Of a DNA stretch of 64,000 nucleotides, positions 53,819-62,929 are shown in pieces; the first letter of the stretch is position 1, and each line of letters begins with the position of its first letter. Source of the stretch: Labilibacter sediminis (GTDB taxonomy: Bacteria > Bacteroidota > Bacteroidia > Bacteroidales > Marinilabiliaceae); assembly GCF_005877885.1 (NCBI RefSeq), contig NZ_VCHY01000013.1, positions 82,202 through 146,201 of the forward strand. The letters are read 5' to 3'. Below the pieces are notes generated by a model. That model searched no databases. It was not told the DNA's origin and saw only the letters and a program-made list of their open reading frames with translations. Both the position numbers and the translations under genes were made by a program.

Positions 53819-54304
53819 CTATTTGTCAATTAATTCTTGAATTTCTCCAAGGTGTAAATGAAAATGCCTCAAAAAATCAATTATCATATCTTTGAGCTTA
53901 ACGTTACCATCTTCTGAACCTGAAATCCACTCATTGTCCAGTTTATCCCGGTTTACACTGGCGATAACGTGAATCAGGTGAATATGGCTATATTTCCAAT
54001 GTTGAATCAGGTTTTCCCAGTTCTCGTTTTGGTAATCCTGAATCGCAATCCACCTGTCATTATTGCCATTTGTGGCATAATTTGGAAAGCTGAACGGACT
54101 TTCCTGGTATTGTAAATGAATAATCCGATGTGTGTTATTTGAAACCGAATCAACCATGTGTCCAATTATTTGCTTAATTGTCCGATCTTGACTGTTTCGT
54201 TTATTCATCATTGTATCTTCTGGCAATGCCATCAATTTTGACTCCCAGTTTTCTAGTCCTTGTGAGATTCCATTTGTTATAGCTGAAAAATCCATATTTG
54301 TCAT
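53819..54304 (-). CDS. DinB-like metalloprotein
   Basis: The 161-residue protein has the DinB/YfiT four-helix layout: SQDRTIKQIIGHMVDSVSNN with a first His, RIIHLQYQESPF, and the C-terminal FLRHFHLHLGEIQELI that supplies two more metal-binding His. Members include damage-inducible proteins and thiol transferases. It pairs with the AhpD-like gene, which would suit a redox or detoxification role. Confidence 0.75.
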   Translation of the reverse strand: MTNMDFSAITNGISQGLENWESKLMALPEDTMMNKRNSQDRTIKQIIGHMVDSVSNNTHRIIHLQYQESPFSFPNYATNGNNDRWIAIQDYQNENWENLIQHWKYSHIHLIHVIASVNRDKLDNEWISGSEDGNVKLKDMIIDFLRHFHLHLGEIQELIDK

Positions 54305-54360
54305 TTTAGTTTGTTGTTTTGGAGAGAGCTTCTCTTGTATTTGTTGCGGTGGTAAACTGG

Positions 54361-54478
54361 ATGTAACGGGGCGGATATTAAAACCTCTTTCCTATCCCAC
54401 CACACTAATACCTCTAAGATATAGTTATTCTTCAAATTTGTACATGCTTCCGCCCTGGCATAACCCAGATTGTTTCAG
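54361..54478 (-). other. decayed attC-like site
   Basis: The left part TGTAACGGGGCGGA and right part TCCGCCCTGGCATAAC with GTTTCAGGC are still complementary. The core at the right (minus GCCTGAAAC) matches the unit's start GTTACAGCC (55346-55354) only in part. It is read as the worn end of the FISUMP unit. Confidence 0.5.
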
Positions 54479-54514
54479 GCTGGCTTCTTTATTTAACCAA
54501 AGGTTAAAACAAAT

Positions 54515-55327
54515 CTACAAATCCTGGACGCAACGTACAGAATGACCAAAATTCAAATCACCGTTACCGCGAGCCAGTATACTATCATTCCGGTAGAAGC
54601 CAAATCCCCGAGCGTCGGAGCTGTCACGAAGCGAGCTTGACCAAAAAATACCATAATCACCGAGATAGTCAAAAATGCCTTCAGGATCACGCCATCCGCC
54701 CAGAGAGGCAGCAAAACCACTACCTCCCTCCTCCATTAAAGTTCGATAAGCTACCCGTGGTTTACCGATATCTTTTCCTGTTCGCCAATCATGATACCCT
54801 CCATATTCAATAGCAAGGTTTTTCCAATCCTCGTCAGAGGGTAACCGCCAATTATCTCCAAGCGATAAGCAAGCTTGCTTAGCTGCCTTCCAAGTATACA
54901 AACGCCCATAAGTTTCACAATAATTTGAATCATTGTCATAACACCAGGAATTATCCAGCTCTACATTCAAATTTCTAGTCAACCACTTCTTTCCATCATC
55001 CATTACCTTCCATGTGTAAGTTGTACCTTGATGATCAAAGCTGCCTATATCTCCAATATTTAATTCTACTTTATCCATGATGGTTTCTTCACTTGAGAAG
55101 CTTCCTTTTCCATTAGAATTATTTGTTGGTTCATTAACTTCATCATTTGAACAAATTACCTGCTCGATCGAATCTTGATTCGCAAGAACAGAACCTTCAA
55201 TAGAAAAAGCACTTATCTCAGCTCCCCAAAATACTAACAATGTTGCAGTTAAAAGAAAGAAACCGCCAATACATACAGTTTTTACGGTAGTTTTACCTTC
55301 TGATTTCAAAGCTGGTATTTTTTGCAT
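54515..55327 (-). CDS. membrane-anchored FISUMP-domain protein
   Basis: The 270-residue protein has an N-terminal transmembrane/signal segment (about 18-40) and a linker. Its FISUMP domain reads TYTWKVMDDGKKWLTRNLNV, YGRLYTWKAAKQACLSLGDN, WRLPSDEDWKNLA, FWSSSLRDSSDARGFGFYRN and HSVRCVQDL. The domain is presumed extracytoplasmic. Single-gene cassette; its downstream site is worn but its upstream neighbour's site is well formed. Confidence 0.75.
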   Translation of the reverse strand: MQKIPALKSEGKTTVKTVCIGGFFLLTATLLVFWGAEISAFSIEGSVLANQDSIEQVICSNDEVNEPTNNSNGKGSFSSEETIMDKVELNIGDIGSFDHQGTTYTWKVMDDGKKWLTRNLNVELDNSWCYDNDSNYCETYGRLYTWKAAKQACLSLGDNWRLPSDEDWKNLAIEYGGYHDWRTGKDIGKPRVAYRTLMEEGGSGFAASLGGWRDPEGIFDYLGDYGIFWSSSLRDSSDARGFGFYRNDSILARGNGDLNFGHSVRCVQDL

Positions 55328-55347
55328 TGTATAATTTTGTTGCTTGG

Positions 55348-55484
55348 CTGTAACGTGCTAGTGTATGGTTTCGGGTTGATTTGTTGGACTCAGTTCCTGT
55401 CCAACAGAACTGAAACGACATGCAAGAAAAAGACCTCGCAAATTAAACTTCTCCCTCGCCCTGAACTATTACACTTTGTTACCA
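55348..55484 (-). other. attC-like cassette end of the 55494 unit
   Basis: The arms TAGTGTATGGTTTCGGG and CCTGAACTATTACACTTT pair. The cores are TGTAAC and GTTACCA. The right core (minus GCTGGTAAC) complements the unit's start GTTAGCAGC (to 56193) with one mismatch. The inner stem is CAGTTCCTGTCCAACAGAACTG. Confidence 0.78.
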
Positions 55485-55493
55485 GCTGATTTT

Positions 55494-56162
55494 CTATTTC
55501 ATTTCAATTTTATATTCTTGAATAATAATCGTGTCATTTTCACCAATTAGGGGCAGGGAATTTTCAGTAATTTCATTATTTATTCCTGTAATTGTCGATT
55601 GTTCAAATTCTGTTATACACACATAATCAAACATTGGCACTTCAAATCCGTTACCTTTCTTTTTGGCAAAGAAACACTCTTTGTATTTAGCAACTTTAAT
55701 GTACCCAGTTGATGTAGGGACGTCAAATTCTTCATAATACAATGGTTGATATTTTAGAATTGATGAAGCATAAAAATTCATATCCACAATTATACTTGAA
55801 GTATCTTGTTTTTCCCAATAAATTAGCCCTTTATATTCTTTGACTTGTCTGTTTCTTTCTTCAGCATTATTATCAAGTGTTAATTTTACAATATTCTCTG
55901 CCAAATATGTCACAACAATTTTTCCTTCAAAGTCATTAGTTTCAACGTCAGAGAGGTTATTTTTATAGCGCTTAATTATATCTTCTTTTAAATCTACTAA
56001 GGTTAATTCTCCATTCTTTGTGTAAACTTTAATGTCTGATTCTAAGATTGAGAAACTTTCGTACACTAATGGATACTCAATACTTTCTTCCTCCGAATCT
56101 CTATTACAAGAGAAGACTAAAATTATTAGTGAAATCATTAAAAGGAAATGTCTTTTTCTCAT
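55494..56162 (-). CDS. lipoprotein of unknown function
   Basis: The 222-residue protein has a lipobox (LIILVFSCNRD, Cys19) and a beta-rich body with EGKIVVTYLAENIVKLTLDN and DTSSIIVDMNFYASSILKYQ. No family is recognised. Single-gene cassette with a well-formed downstream site and a start core close to the ATG. Confidence 0.65.
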   Translation of the reverse strand: MRKRHFLLMISLIILVFSCNRDSEEESIEYPLVYESFSILESDIKVYTKNGELTLVDLKEDIIKRYKNNLSDVETNDFEGKIVVTYLAENIVKLTLDNNAEERNRQVKEYKGLIYWEKQDTSSIIVDMNFYASSILKYQPLYYEEFDVPTSTGYIKVAKYKECFFAKKKGNGFEVPMFDYVCITEFEQSTITGINNEITENSLPLIGENDTIIIQEYKIEMK

Positions 56163-56985
56163 ATTGCTATGATCGTCTTAAATTGCTGCTAACATTCCCA
56201 TAACATATACTCCTTTGCTGCCTAAAACGGTATTACCATTTATATACCAAATGGAGCGACATGGTTAATGTTTAAAAATTATAATTTGTTAAACTTACAA
56301 TTGTGTCACTAATTTAATATTAAAAGTTAAACAAATCAACATGTGCTTATCTGCCATTATTTTACGCTAATAACATGCAAACGCCTATATTATTATGAAG
56401 AAAGGTACTATTAGACAATAAGGCCTTACATTCAATATCAGCCCTCTTATTTTTAGACCATTATAAATAATCAGAGTTGGAATGTAAAACTCGCATTATG
56501 TATTAGAACTTCGTCATGAGCATTGAAAGTGAAATAAAACAAAATTTTACCGAAACGAGACATAGCTTCGTTCTGGTGAGTTGAGGTAAAGTAACAAAGT
56601 ACCTTGTTTTGAAGCAATTTCAATGTGCAATAGATTTTCTAATGCGTATTGCGGGTTAAACGAAACCCATAATACAAACACATCAACCAACCCTTATATT
56701 TCGAAAGGCTGCTCTCATAAGGGCAGCCTTTATGCATTTATTGAGTGTAGATTACTTATTCCTGTATATATTCTATCAATATGCAATGGTTGAATTATGG
56801 AATCTTCTTTCTCATTATTTTTTTCATATTGAATTGTGATTTATGTACGTTAGTAGCTGGTAATACTTTTCTTTCATAACAACAAATCTAAAATAATGAT
56901 TTGTTGCACTAGGTTATTGAATTCTCATTTTACCAGTATTCCGCCTAATTTGTAAATACATTGTTTTGTGTAGTCTTTTCTATTC
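56163..56985. other. gene-free stretch with repeat C and a hairpin
   Basis: 56187-56215 looks like a left half of an attC-like site (GCTAACATTCCCATAACATA). Repeat C copy 2 lies at 56491-56658, inverted relative to 31343-31512. A hairpin AAAGGCTGCTCTCATAAGGG plus CAGCCTTT follows at 56705-56731. The rest is AT-rich without a gene. A cassette may have been lost here. Confidence 0.6.
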
Positions 56986-57552
56986 TCAATAATATTTTTC
57001 AATTCCGCCAAATCCTTTAATGAGTTTATTTTCTTTCGTCTTTTCAATGAAGTTTTTCAAACGCTTGTCAAATTCTTCGGGTCTTTTCCGTGCACTATCA
57101 ATGTATGCTATTCTTATTCTTTTATATGGTTCCGAAAAACGTTGATAGTTTTCCCAAACAGATTTCTCCGATTTTAACTGCTTTATTATATCTGGCGGAA
57201 AAATGAAATCTTGTTGAATGATTCCCAGAACTTCCTTCTTAATTTTGTTGTGAATCAGGTTGTTTTCAAAAAGCCATTTTAAGCGTTCGATATTTGGTTG
57301 TGAGAAAGATGAGTTTTTTCTTCTTTTGCAAAATCTTTGAATAGTAGTCTCTTCGTTTAGTGATTTAACCGTACTGTCAATCCACCCAAAGCATAGCGCT
57401 TCTTCAACCGCGTCGTTGTACAAGATTCGTTCTCTACCTGTCTTTTTTAATGGATATTCTAACCAAATATCATCCTTGTTCTCAAAGTTGTTTTCGAGCC
57501 ATTCTCTCCAATCCTGTCTTTCTATAAAATATTTGGTTTCTATTTTCTTCAT
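56986..57552 (-). CDS. YdeI/OmpD-associated family protein
   Basis: Start is set at MKKIETKYFIERQDWREWLE (57552); the further upstream ATG adds a leader without homology. The 188-residue protein has the family's marks: WLEYPLKKTGRERILYNDAV with EEALCFGWIDS, RFCKRRKNSSFSQPN, and a C-terminal IRIAYIDSARKRPEEFDKRL. Members are linked to bacteriocin resistance or envelope stress, without a firm biochemical role. Probable cassette with worn ends. Confidence 0.8.
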   Translation of the reverse strand: MKKIETKYFIERQDWREWLENNFENKDDIWLEYPLKKTGRERILYNDAVEEALCFGWIDSTVKSLNEETTIQRFCKRRKNSSFSQPNIERLKWLFENNLIHNKIKKEVLGIIQQDFIFPPDIIKQLKSEKSVWENYQRFSEPYKRIRIAYIDSARKRPEEFDKRLKNFIEKTKENKLIKGFGGIEKYY

Positions 57553-57625
57553 TTTTAAAATTGCTGACGGATAGTTTGAATTTGTGGAAACCTGGATTTC
57601 GAAACTCCAATTTTTCAAGCCGTTT

Positions 57626-57695
57626 TAGTTTTTAGTAAATGTATGAAACTTGAAATTCTTCACCTCACCCGTTTTACATATATTGTTTGTTAGCT
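57626..57695 (-). other. truncated attC-like site
   Basis: The words GTAAATGTATGAAAC and GTTTTACATATATTGTTTG are partly complementary, with right core GTTAGCT next to the end of the VOC gene. The left core is degraded. The matching start (GTTAGCTGC) is not found upstream of the VOC gene. Confidence 0.5.
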
Positions 57696-57705
57696 GCAGG
57701 CATTC

Positions 57706-58107
57706 TTAATCAATCTTCAAATACGGATTATAAGCTATCTCCCAAAGGTTTCCATCCGGGTCAGCAATATAGCTACTATATCCGCCCCAAAATGCTTTAT
57801 GAGGTTCTTTCACTATTTCAACTCCTTTTTCTCTAAATGATTTTATCAAATCATCAACCTCTTTCTCACTTCTTGCATTATGAGCCATCGTAAATCCATT
57901 AAATCCATTTCCTATTGAACCTACTGTCGCATCTTTTGCTAATTCATCCTTTGGATACAATGAAAGGTAAATCCCATTTAATTGATAAAAGACAATATCA
58001 TCATTACTCATATCAGAGCGTTTCCATCCAAATTTATTTTCATAAAAGTCAATTGATTTTTTGAGGTCTGTCACTCCCAATGTTATAATCGTTAATCTTT
58101 GTTCCAT
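57706..58107 (-). CDS. VOC (glyoxalase-type) family protein
   Basis: The 133-residue protein has two beta-alpha-beta-beta-beta modules: ITLGVTDLKKSIDFYENKFG at the start and a second module ending YIADPDGNLWEIAYNPY. The DPDGN-x-x-E motif supplies a metal ligand. VOC proteins include glyoxalases, dioxygenases and antibiotic-binding proteins; the substrate cannot be told. Likely a cassette whose two borders are worn. Confidence 0.85.
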   Translation of the reverse strand: MEQRLTIITLGVTDLKKSIDFYENKFGWKRSDMSNDDIVFYQLNGIYLSLYPKDELAKDATVGSIGNGFNGFTMAHNARSEKEVDDLIKSFREKGVEIVKEPHKAFWGGYSSYIADPDGNLWEIAYNPYLKID

Positions 58108-58127
58108 TTGAATATTTTATTGATGAC

Positions 58128-58336
58128 CTATTTTTTTTTGTTGTGCTGTATTATTTAATTTATAAATTTTGTCATATTACCTTTACAATCTTTCCAAATG
58201 GAGCGGAACCAAAGCGTTGTATTTGTTTATATTATTTTCATTTTAAAGCTAAATCGTCGATTTGGCGTTTATTGCCGAAGCCAGAAAACTTTTAAAATAA
58301 GCAAGGCTCCATATACTTTATTGCGGTTTGTTACCA
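58128..58336 (-). other. attC-like site with lost left border
   Basis: The right part (GCAAGGCTCCATATACTTTA then TTGCGGTTTGTTACCACC) and the inner pair GGAGCGGAACCAAAGCGTTG / CTAAATCGTCGATTTGGCGT are as in the long sites at 48.1 kb. The left arm is replaced by unrelated AT-rich sequence. Minus GGTGGTAAC at the right complements the 58348 unit's start GTTACTACC with one mismatch in this core. Confidence 0.65.
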
Positions 58337-58347
58337 CCAGTTATTTC

Positions 58348-58875
58348 TTATTCATTAATATACTTAGGAATTCCACTCTTGAATAAGTGTCCAGAAATAC
58401 CTATCCACAAAACAATCACCGAAGTAAATAACAAGATTCGAGCTCCTGGTAAATGTAATCCTTTAAATATAAAACCTGTCCAAAAAATTACATACCAAGC
58501 TATTTTCAGCCTCTCAACAAATAAGTCAGTCTTAATGTATTTCAGTCTAATTATTTGGTCGATTAGAATTACAAATAGTCCACCTGAAATTAAAGCAAAC
58601 CCTGCTAGAGTCGGAAGGTGTAAAATTAAAATTCCTGCTCCTGCAACAATCAATAAATCTCCTAGCCTTACAAGTTTCCTTTTATGATTTTCTTTTATTT
58701 TCGTTGTCAATAACAAGAATGCTATTCCTAATAACTGAAGAACAACATATAATCCGTCAAACAACTTTTCAACCATGATATTGTCTGAAGTAACAGTCTT
58801 AATATATATTCCAGTTCCAAAATAAATAACGAGAATAACAATTGATAAATAACCTAATAATTTATTCAAACTCAT
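58348..58875 (-). CDS. multi-pass membrane protein
   Basis: The start is taken at MSLNKLLGYLSIVILVIYFG (58875), since the in-frame ATG upstream lies within an attC-like site. The 175-residue protein has about five hydrophobic segments; loops are short and basic (KIKENHKRKLVRLGD). No family is recognised. Single-gene cassette. Confidence 0.65.
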   Translation of the reverse strand: MSLNKLLGYLSIVILVIYFGTGIYIKTVTSDNIMVEKLFDGLYVVLQLLGIAFLLLTTKIKENHKRKLVRLGDLLIVAGAGILILHLPTLAGFALISGGLFVILIDQIIRLKYIKTDLFVERLKIAWYVIFWTGFIFKGLHLPGARILLFTSVIVLWIGISGHLFKSGIPKYINE

Positions 58876-58897
58876 ATTATTGCGTTTTTCTAATTGG

Positions 58898-59091
58898 TAG
58901 TAACGTTTCGAATAAGAGGCGTAGGCTGATTTTGAAAACCAAAAACTCCAAAATCCCACTTAGCCGAAGCTTTTATTTTGGGTGTAAATTTCATCTTTCA
59001 CTAGCCGAAGCAAAAACTTTGGCGGACTTTTTTAATGAGCAAAACTCCCAAAGTTATGCTGACAGCCTATGCCTTTTATTTATTGTTGGCG
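58898..59091 (-). other. attC-like cassette end of the 59080 unit
   Basis: The arms TTTCGAATAAGAGGCGTAGGC and GCCTATGCCTTTTATTTATTG pair. The inner motif pair TTAGCCGAAGC / ACTTTGGCGG recalls the site at 48867-49057. The cores are TAGTAAC and GTTGGCG. Minus ACACGCCAAC complements the unit's start GTTGGCGTGC (to 59851) with one mismatch. The right end overlaps the last 12 bases of the gene. Confidence 0.82.
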
Positions 59092-59802
59092 TGTCGTACT
59101 TTTTATTTTATTTAACTCAACTGGAATAGTCTTACAATAATCGGTCTCCTTTCCATGCAATAAAATTACACTCCATTCAGGTATTGTCTTTATGACTCTT
59201 ATTATTTCATTATTTGTTCTTTTATCACAACCTCGTAAAATTTCAATGTCTTGAATACGGTTTGCGTCATTCAACTTTTTAATCGCAAAGATTAAAGTAC
59301 TGCAATTATCAAAATCTAGTTTCTCGATTTCTATTAAGTTTGTTATATAATCATAAAACCCGTTGCTCATATTTGAATAAGGTGATATTCTTGTTGAAGA
59401 ATTGTCATATGTTTTTGTCTCTATCACTATTCCGTTTTTTATTACAATCCCTCTTTCTTTTGAATAAACTTGTGTTAACCCAAAGTCATGCAATAATTCG
59501 CCATTTGGAATGTATAGAGTTCTGTTCATGTCCCTGTGAAACATCCTAAAACTTTCATCAGTATTAAACAAACGAACTTCAAACAAACTGTCATTCTTTA
59601 TTTCCCAACAAGTAACCTGGTCAGACTCTACGTCATCTGTTACAATAGGTGATTCATGTGCAAATCCAGAAATATAGTCAGCTTGTTCCTCAATAATTAA
59701 CCTTAAAGTATCTGAATTCTGAATTAGAAATTCTTTTCGCTGGCTAGGAACTAATTGACACATTATAAGTGCTAAAATAATTAAATAGGAATGCTTTCTC
59801 AT
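59080..59802 (-). CDS. secreted protein with TonB C-terminal-like domain
   Basis: The start is set at MRKHSYLIILALIMCQLVPS (59802), giving a signal peptide. The upstream ATG at 59862 would place the cassette border inside the gene. The 240-residue protein ends with NRIQDIEILRGCDKRTNNEI and a VIKTIPEWSV...IPVEL pattern, the mark of the TonB_C fold as found in Bacteroidota secreted proteins. The central part is unrecognised. Single-gene cassette. Confidence 0.65.
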   Translation of the reverse strand: MRKHSYLIILALIMCQLVPSQRKEFLIQNSDTLRLIIEEQADYISGFAHESPIVTDDVESDQVTCWEIKNDSLFEVRLFNTDESFRMFHRDMNRTLYIPNGELLHDFGLTQVYSKERGIVIKNGIVIETKTYDNSSTRISPYSNMSNGFYDYITNLIEIEKLDFDNCSTLIFAIKKLNDANRIQDIEILRGCDKRTNNEIIRVIKTIPEWSVILLHGKETDYCKTIPVELNKIKSTTRQQ

Positions 59803-60216
59803 ATTAAATAGGTTTTCACTTTCGATTTTGCACCTTTCGTATGCACGCCAACGTAATGACAATGTTATTGTTTTTATCGTTATTATATAATTTGTTATCT
59901 CAAATTATCGCATACATAGGTAATAAAATTCAAGAGAAAAACATCACTATTTATCAAAAAAACAACCATAAATCAATAATGGACACGGTTTTTCAATTAT
60001 AAACCTAATTTGATTTACGCCTGCGGCAAGCTATGCACTCAGCACATTGTTAGCAAACATTTTATTCTCATTGTTAAAGTTTTACCCTAAAGCCACAGCT
60101 CCTTCTGTTTAGAATATTAAAGGATTATTTTTAATATTTATCAAGTAGACTTTCTCTATTAATTATTAATTTGTTTTTCTCTTTTGGGAAAAATGAATAA
60201 AGATTAGTAGTGAATT
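59803..60216. other. cassette border and probable decayed attC-like site
   Basis: The unit start core GCACGCCAAC ends at 59851. A right-type core GTTAGCAAAC stands at 60049-60058 with TGCACTCAGCACATT before it. Arms between them pair weakly (AATGACAATG / AGCACATTGTT), so the site is worn or a hybrid. 60060-60216 is AT-rich and shows no gene. Confidence 0.45.
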
Positions 60217-60798
60217 TTATTTTTCAGGGCTTTTAATGTTTTTTTCACCTAACCAGAAACAAAACATTGCGAGAACAAAATAGATCATTATGTCAATAGG
60301 ACTCTCACCATCACCTAATAAAGGTTGGTATTGCCGGCTTCCAAGTCCACAAGTAAACCAAAACCCAATAAGCAAAAATGTGTATCCTGCTAGTTTATAG
60401 ATATTTTCTTTTAATTTATTGGCGTTTTTCCATAATATTAAGAAATAGAATAACAATAATAATGTACCACCTATCCCAAAAAGAACTGGAACGTGAGGAA
60501 TTGGACCATTGGCAATACTAATAAAGATAAATACTCCGAAGGCTCCCAGTCCAAATTTTAGAACCGATTTATTATCTGCTTTAGTATAAATCAAGACTCC
60601 AATGGCAGCAATGATTAATCCTACCGGAACGCTAAAAGCCCAAAACGTAAAGCATAAAGCAGGGTAACTCCAAATAGTATCCGGAAGATTATTAGAATCA
60701 ATTTTGCAGATAACACCCGGATCATAACTGACAATTGCACCCATAATTACTGCCAATGATACCCCGATCCAAAAGATAATTTTTCCATTATTATTCAT
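60217..60798 (-). CDS. multi-pass membrane protein
   Basis: This 193-residue protein has about six hydrophobic segments (for example IIFWIGVSLAVIMGAIVSY and FGIGGTLLLLFYFLILW). A lumenal loop contains YDPGVICKIDSNNLPDTIW. No family is recognised. It lies between worn cassette borders and is probably a cassette gene. Confidence 0.65.
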   Translation of the reverse strand: MNNNGKIIFWIGVSLAVIMGAIVSYDPGVICKIDSNNLPDTIWSYPALCFTFWAFSVPVGLIIAAIGVLIYTKADNKSVLKFGLGAFGVFIFISIANGPIPHVPVLFGIGGTLLLLFYFLILWKNANKLKENIYKLAGYTFLLIGFWFTCGLGSRQYQPLLGDGESPIDIMIYFVLAMFCFWLGEKNIKSPEK

Positions 60799-61009
60799 AA
60801 TATTTGATTTTAGCTTTTATTTCTTTGTTATTGCCGGCACATAATAATTTGTTAGAAATCTTAGTTCGTCTTTCTTAATGAATGCCAACATCTGGTGTTT
60901 GCGCTGTACAACTCTCCCGGCTTTTGCCCATAAGTGGCCATCTCAACAGTTATGGAGCGGAATAACAAAGAGCGTGACAGGTTTGGTCTATATAGCATAT
61001 AAGCAATTG

Positions 61010-62719
61010 TTATTTTTCTAATACCTCTATCAATGGCTGACCTGATGAGGCAGAAGGCATTTTTATTTTCAGATAATTGGATAAGGTTAACGCGATATCA
61101 ACCGTTTCTACATTGCGAAAAACAATTCTGTGCTTCAAGCCATTTCCTGCAAAAATTATTGGAACATAGGTATCATATTTCCACGGTGAGCCATGTGTAC
61201 TTGCCACTTCCAGACCATCAAAATCATTGATATACCAATACGGCTCCGTAACGATGTATATTTCTCCAGATCTTTTAGGATTATAGCTTCTTAAGATCGC
61301 CCGGTTAAGTTCTGTGTCTGCAATTTTACCTTCCAATAAATCAACAGATGGAACTGCAAATGCTATTCCTTCCTGATTTTGGAGCGCGTGAGCCAGTGTT
61401 CGGGAAACTTCATTGATATCCAGATTATATTTATTAATAACATCGCTGTTTAAATATACATAGGGATGGAAAAAGCCGGAAACAACCTTCTCTGTTATAT
61501 TAAACTTTTCTCTAATTACCTGGCTGATTGCTAAGGTGTCTACACCATTAATGTCGAAATAGCCTGCATTAACACCAAATTTTTTCATACGGTCAGGAAC
61601 ATCAGGGGCACCATGATCGGCTGACAATACAATGAGTACATTTTCCAGTCCAATTTTCTCATCCACAAAACTTAATAAGTTAGCCAGAGTTCTGTCTAAC
61701 TTTATCAGGTTGTCTTCACTTTCCAGACTTGCCGGACCAAAAATATGCCCCACATAATCGGTAGATGAAAAACTTACTGACAGATAGTCGGTAATGTCAT
61801 CAGTACCCAGGCGTTCAGCCATTATCAATTCCTTTGTAAAATCCAATGTTAATTCATCTCCGGCCGGACTTAAGGTCAGAAATGTTGTAAAATACCGGTT
61901 ATCCGTACCTCCAAAGTTATGTGGAAATACCACTCCGAATCCGGGGAGGTTTGTTTCATAAGGCATGTCATCTTCTTCACCATATGTATAAGTTGAAATA
62001 TCGTTTGTTAAATCCCAACTTGTATTGGCATACGCTTTATACTTTTCTTTCCCGTTCCATTTGGCTACCCAATCCGGATAACTGTCGTAATAATACGAAC
62101 TGGTTACAAACTGCCCGGTGGCTTTGCTAAACCAAAATGCTTTCCCTGCATGCCCTGCCATGGTTATAGCGCCACGATCTTTAACCGAAACGCCAAATAC
62201 TTTTGCCTTGCCATTTGTAGACATGGCTAATTCGTCGGAAAAGGTGGTAGAAATTATTACTGAAGGAGATCTTCCATCGGTTGAAGCTGCTGCTTGAGAA
62301 GGGTCAATCTCTGTATTCTTATCTACACCTGTACCCGAACCAAGTAATGGATAACGGCTATCCTCCACATTATATACGGTTCTCCTCAGTTCCTTGTCGT
62401 ACCATAAATTACCAATCATCCCATGTTCTGCCGGATCGGCACCTGTGGCTAACGTTGCATGTCCTACCACCGTTTCTGTATTGGCGTGACGATGGTGGGC
62501 ATTTTCATAAACAATACCCTGGTTGTATAGATACTTAAAGCCTCCGTCAGGCAAACGGTCTAAAACACTTCCTGGCATATCTCCTCGTAATTGATCGACA
62601 GTAATTTGTAAGATCAATTTGGGATTTGAATCCTTTTGCCCAAAAGCACAACATATTCCAACAAATAAAAAAATATTTAAGAGTAAAATCGATTTTTGAA
62701 TTATTATATTTCTTTGCAT
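61010..62719 (-). CDS. PafA-type alkaline phosphatase / phosphodiesterase superfamily enzyme
   Basis: The enzyme is about 569 residues from MQRNIIIQKSILLLNIFLFV (a further ATG lies at 62740). After the signal peptide come LILQITVDQLRGDMP (first metal Asp) and the nucleophile stretch NTETVVGHATLATGADPAEH with Thr. Later it has SVSFSSTDYVGHIFGP (Asp, His), VLSADHGAPDVPDRM (Asp-His) and ASTHGSPWKYD (His). These match the periplasmic PafA-like phosphatases of Bacteroidota that release phosphate from organic esters. It is the only gene of classical metabolic type in the array. Confidence 0.85.
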   Translation of the reverse strand: MQRNIIIQKSILLLNIFLFVGICCAFGQKDSNPKLILQITVDQLRGDMPGSVLDRLPDGGFKYLYNQGIVYENAHHRHANTETVVGHATLATGADPAEHGMIGNLWYDKELRRTVYNVEDSRYPLLGSGTGVDKNTEIDPSQAAASTDGRSPSVIISTTFSDELAMSTNGKAKVFGVSVKDRGAITMAGHAGKAFWFSKATGQFVTSSYYYDSYPDWVAKWNGKEKYKAYANTSWDLTNDISTYTYGEEDDMPYETNLPGFGVVFPHNFGGTDNRYFTTFLTLSPAGDELTLDFTKELIMAERLGTDDITDYLSVSFSSTDYVGHIFGPASLESEDNLIKLDRTLANLLSFVDEKIGLENVLIVLSADHGAPDVPDRMKKFGVNAGYFDINGVDTLAISQVIREKFNITEKVVSGFFHPYVYLNSDVINKYNLDINEVSRTLAHALQNQEGIAFAVPSVDLLEGKIADTELNRAILRSYNPKRSGEIYIVTEPYWYINDFDGLEVASTHGSPWKYDTYVPIIFAGNGLKHRIVFRNVETVDIALTLSNYLKIKMPSASSGQPLIEVLEK

Positions 62720-62748
62720 GATGTTATTTAGTTTTTCCATTTAATAAC

Positions 62749-62874
62749 TGCTAACGGACGACGTATGTGAACCGTTTGATATTTCAGAGAACGAACCTGA
62801 TCAACCGCTACTCTGTTTGAGAGGCAACCAACATTAATATTTACTATATCGCCTGTCATTTCTTAGTGTTGGCA
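62749..62874 (-). other. attC-like cassette end of the 62930 unit
   Basis: The left core is GCTAAC, the right core GTTGGCA. The inner part GATCAACCGCTACTCTGTTT and GAGAGGCAACCAACATTAAT is clearly related to the sites at 45.6 kb and at 9.3 kb in the prophage. The outer arms pair only loosely. The unit's own start is not found near 63.4 kb. Confidence 0.62.
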
Positions 62875-62929
62875 CGCATACTTTTCTAATATGACTATGT
62901 AATTTAACTGCGAAAAAATTATCACATGA

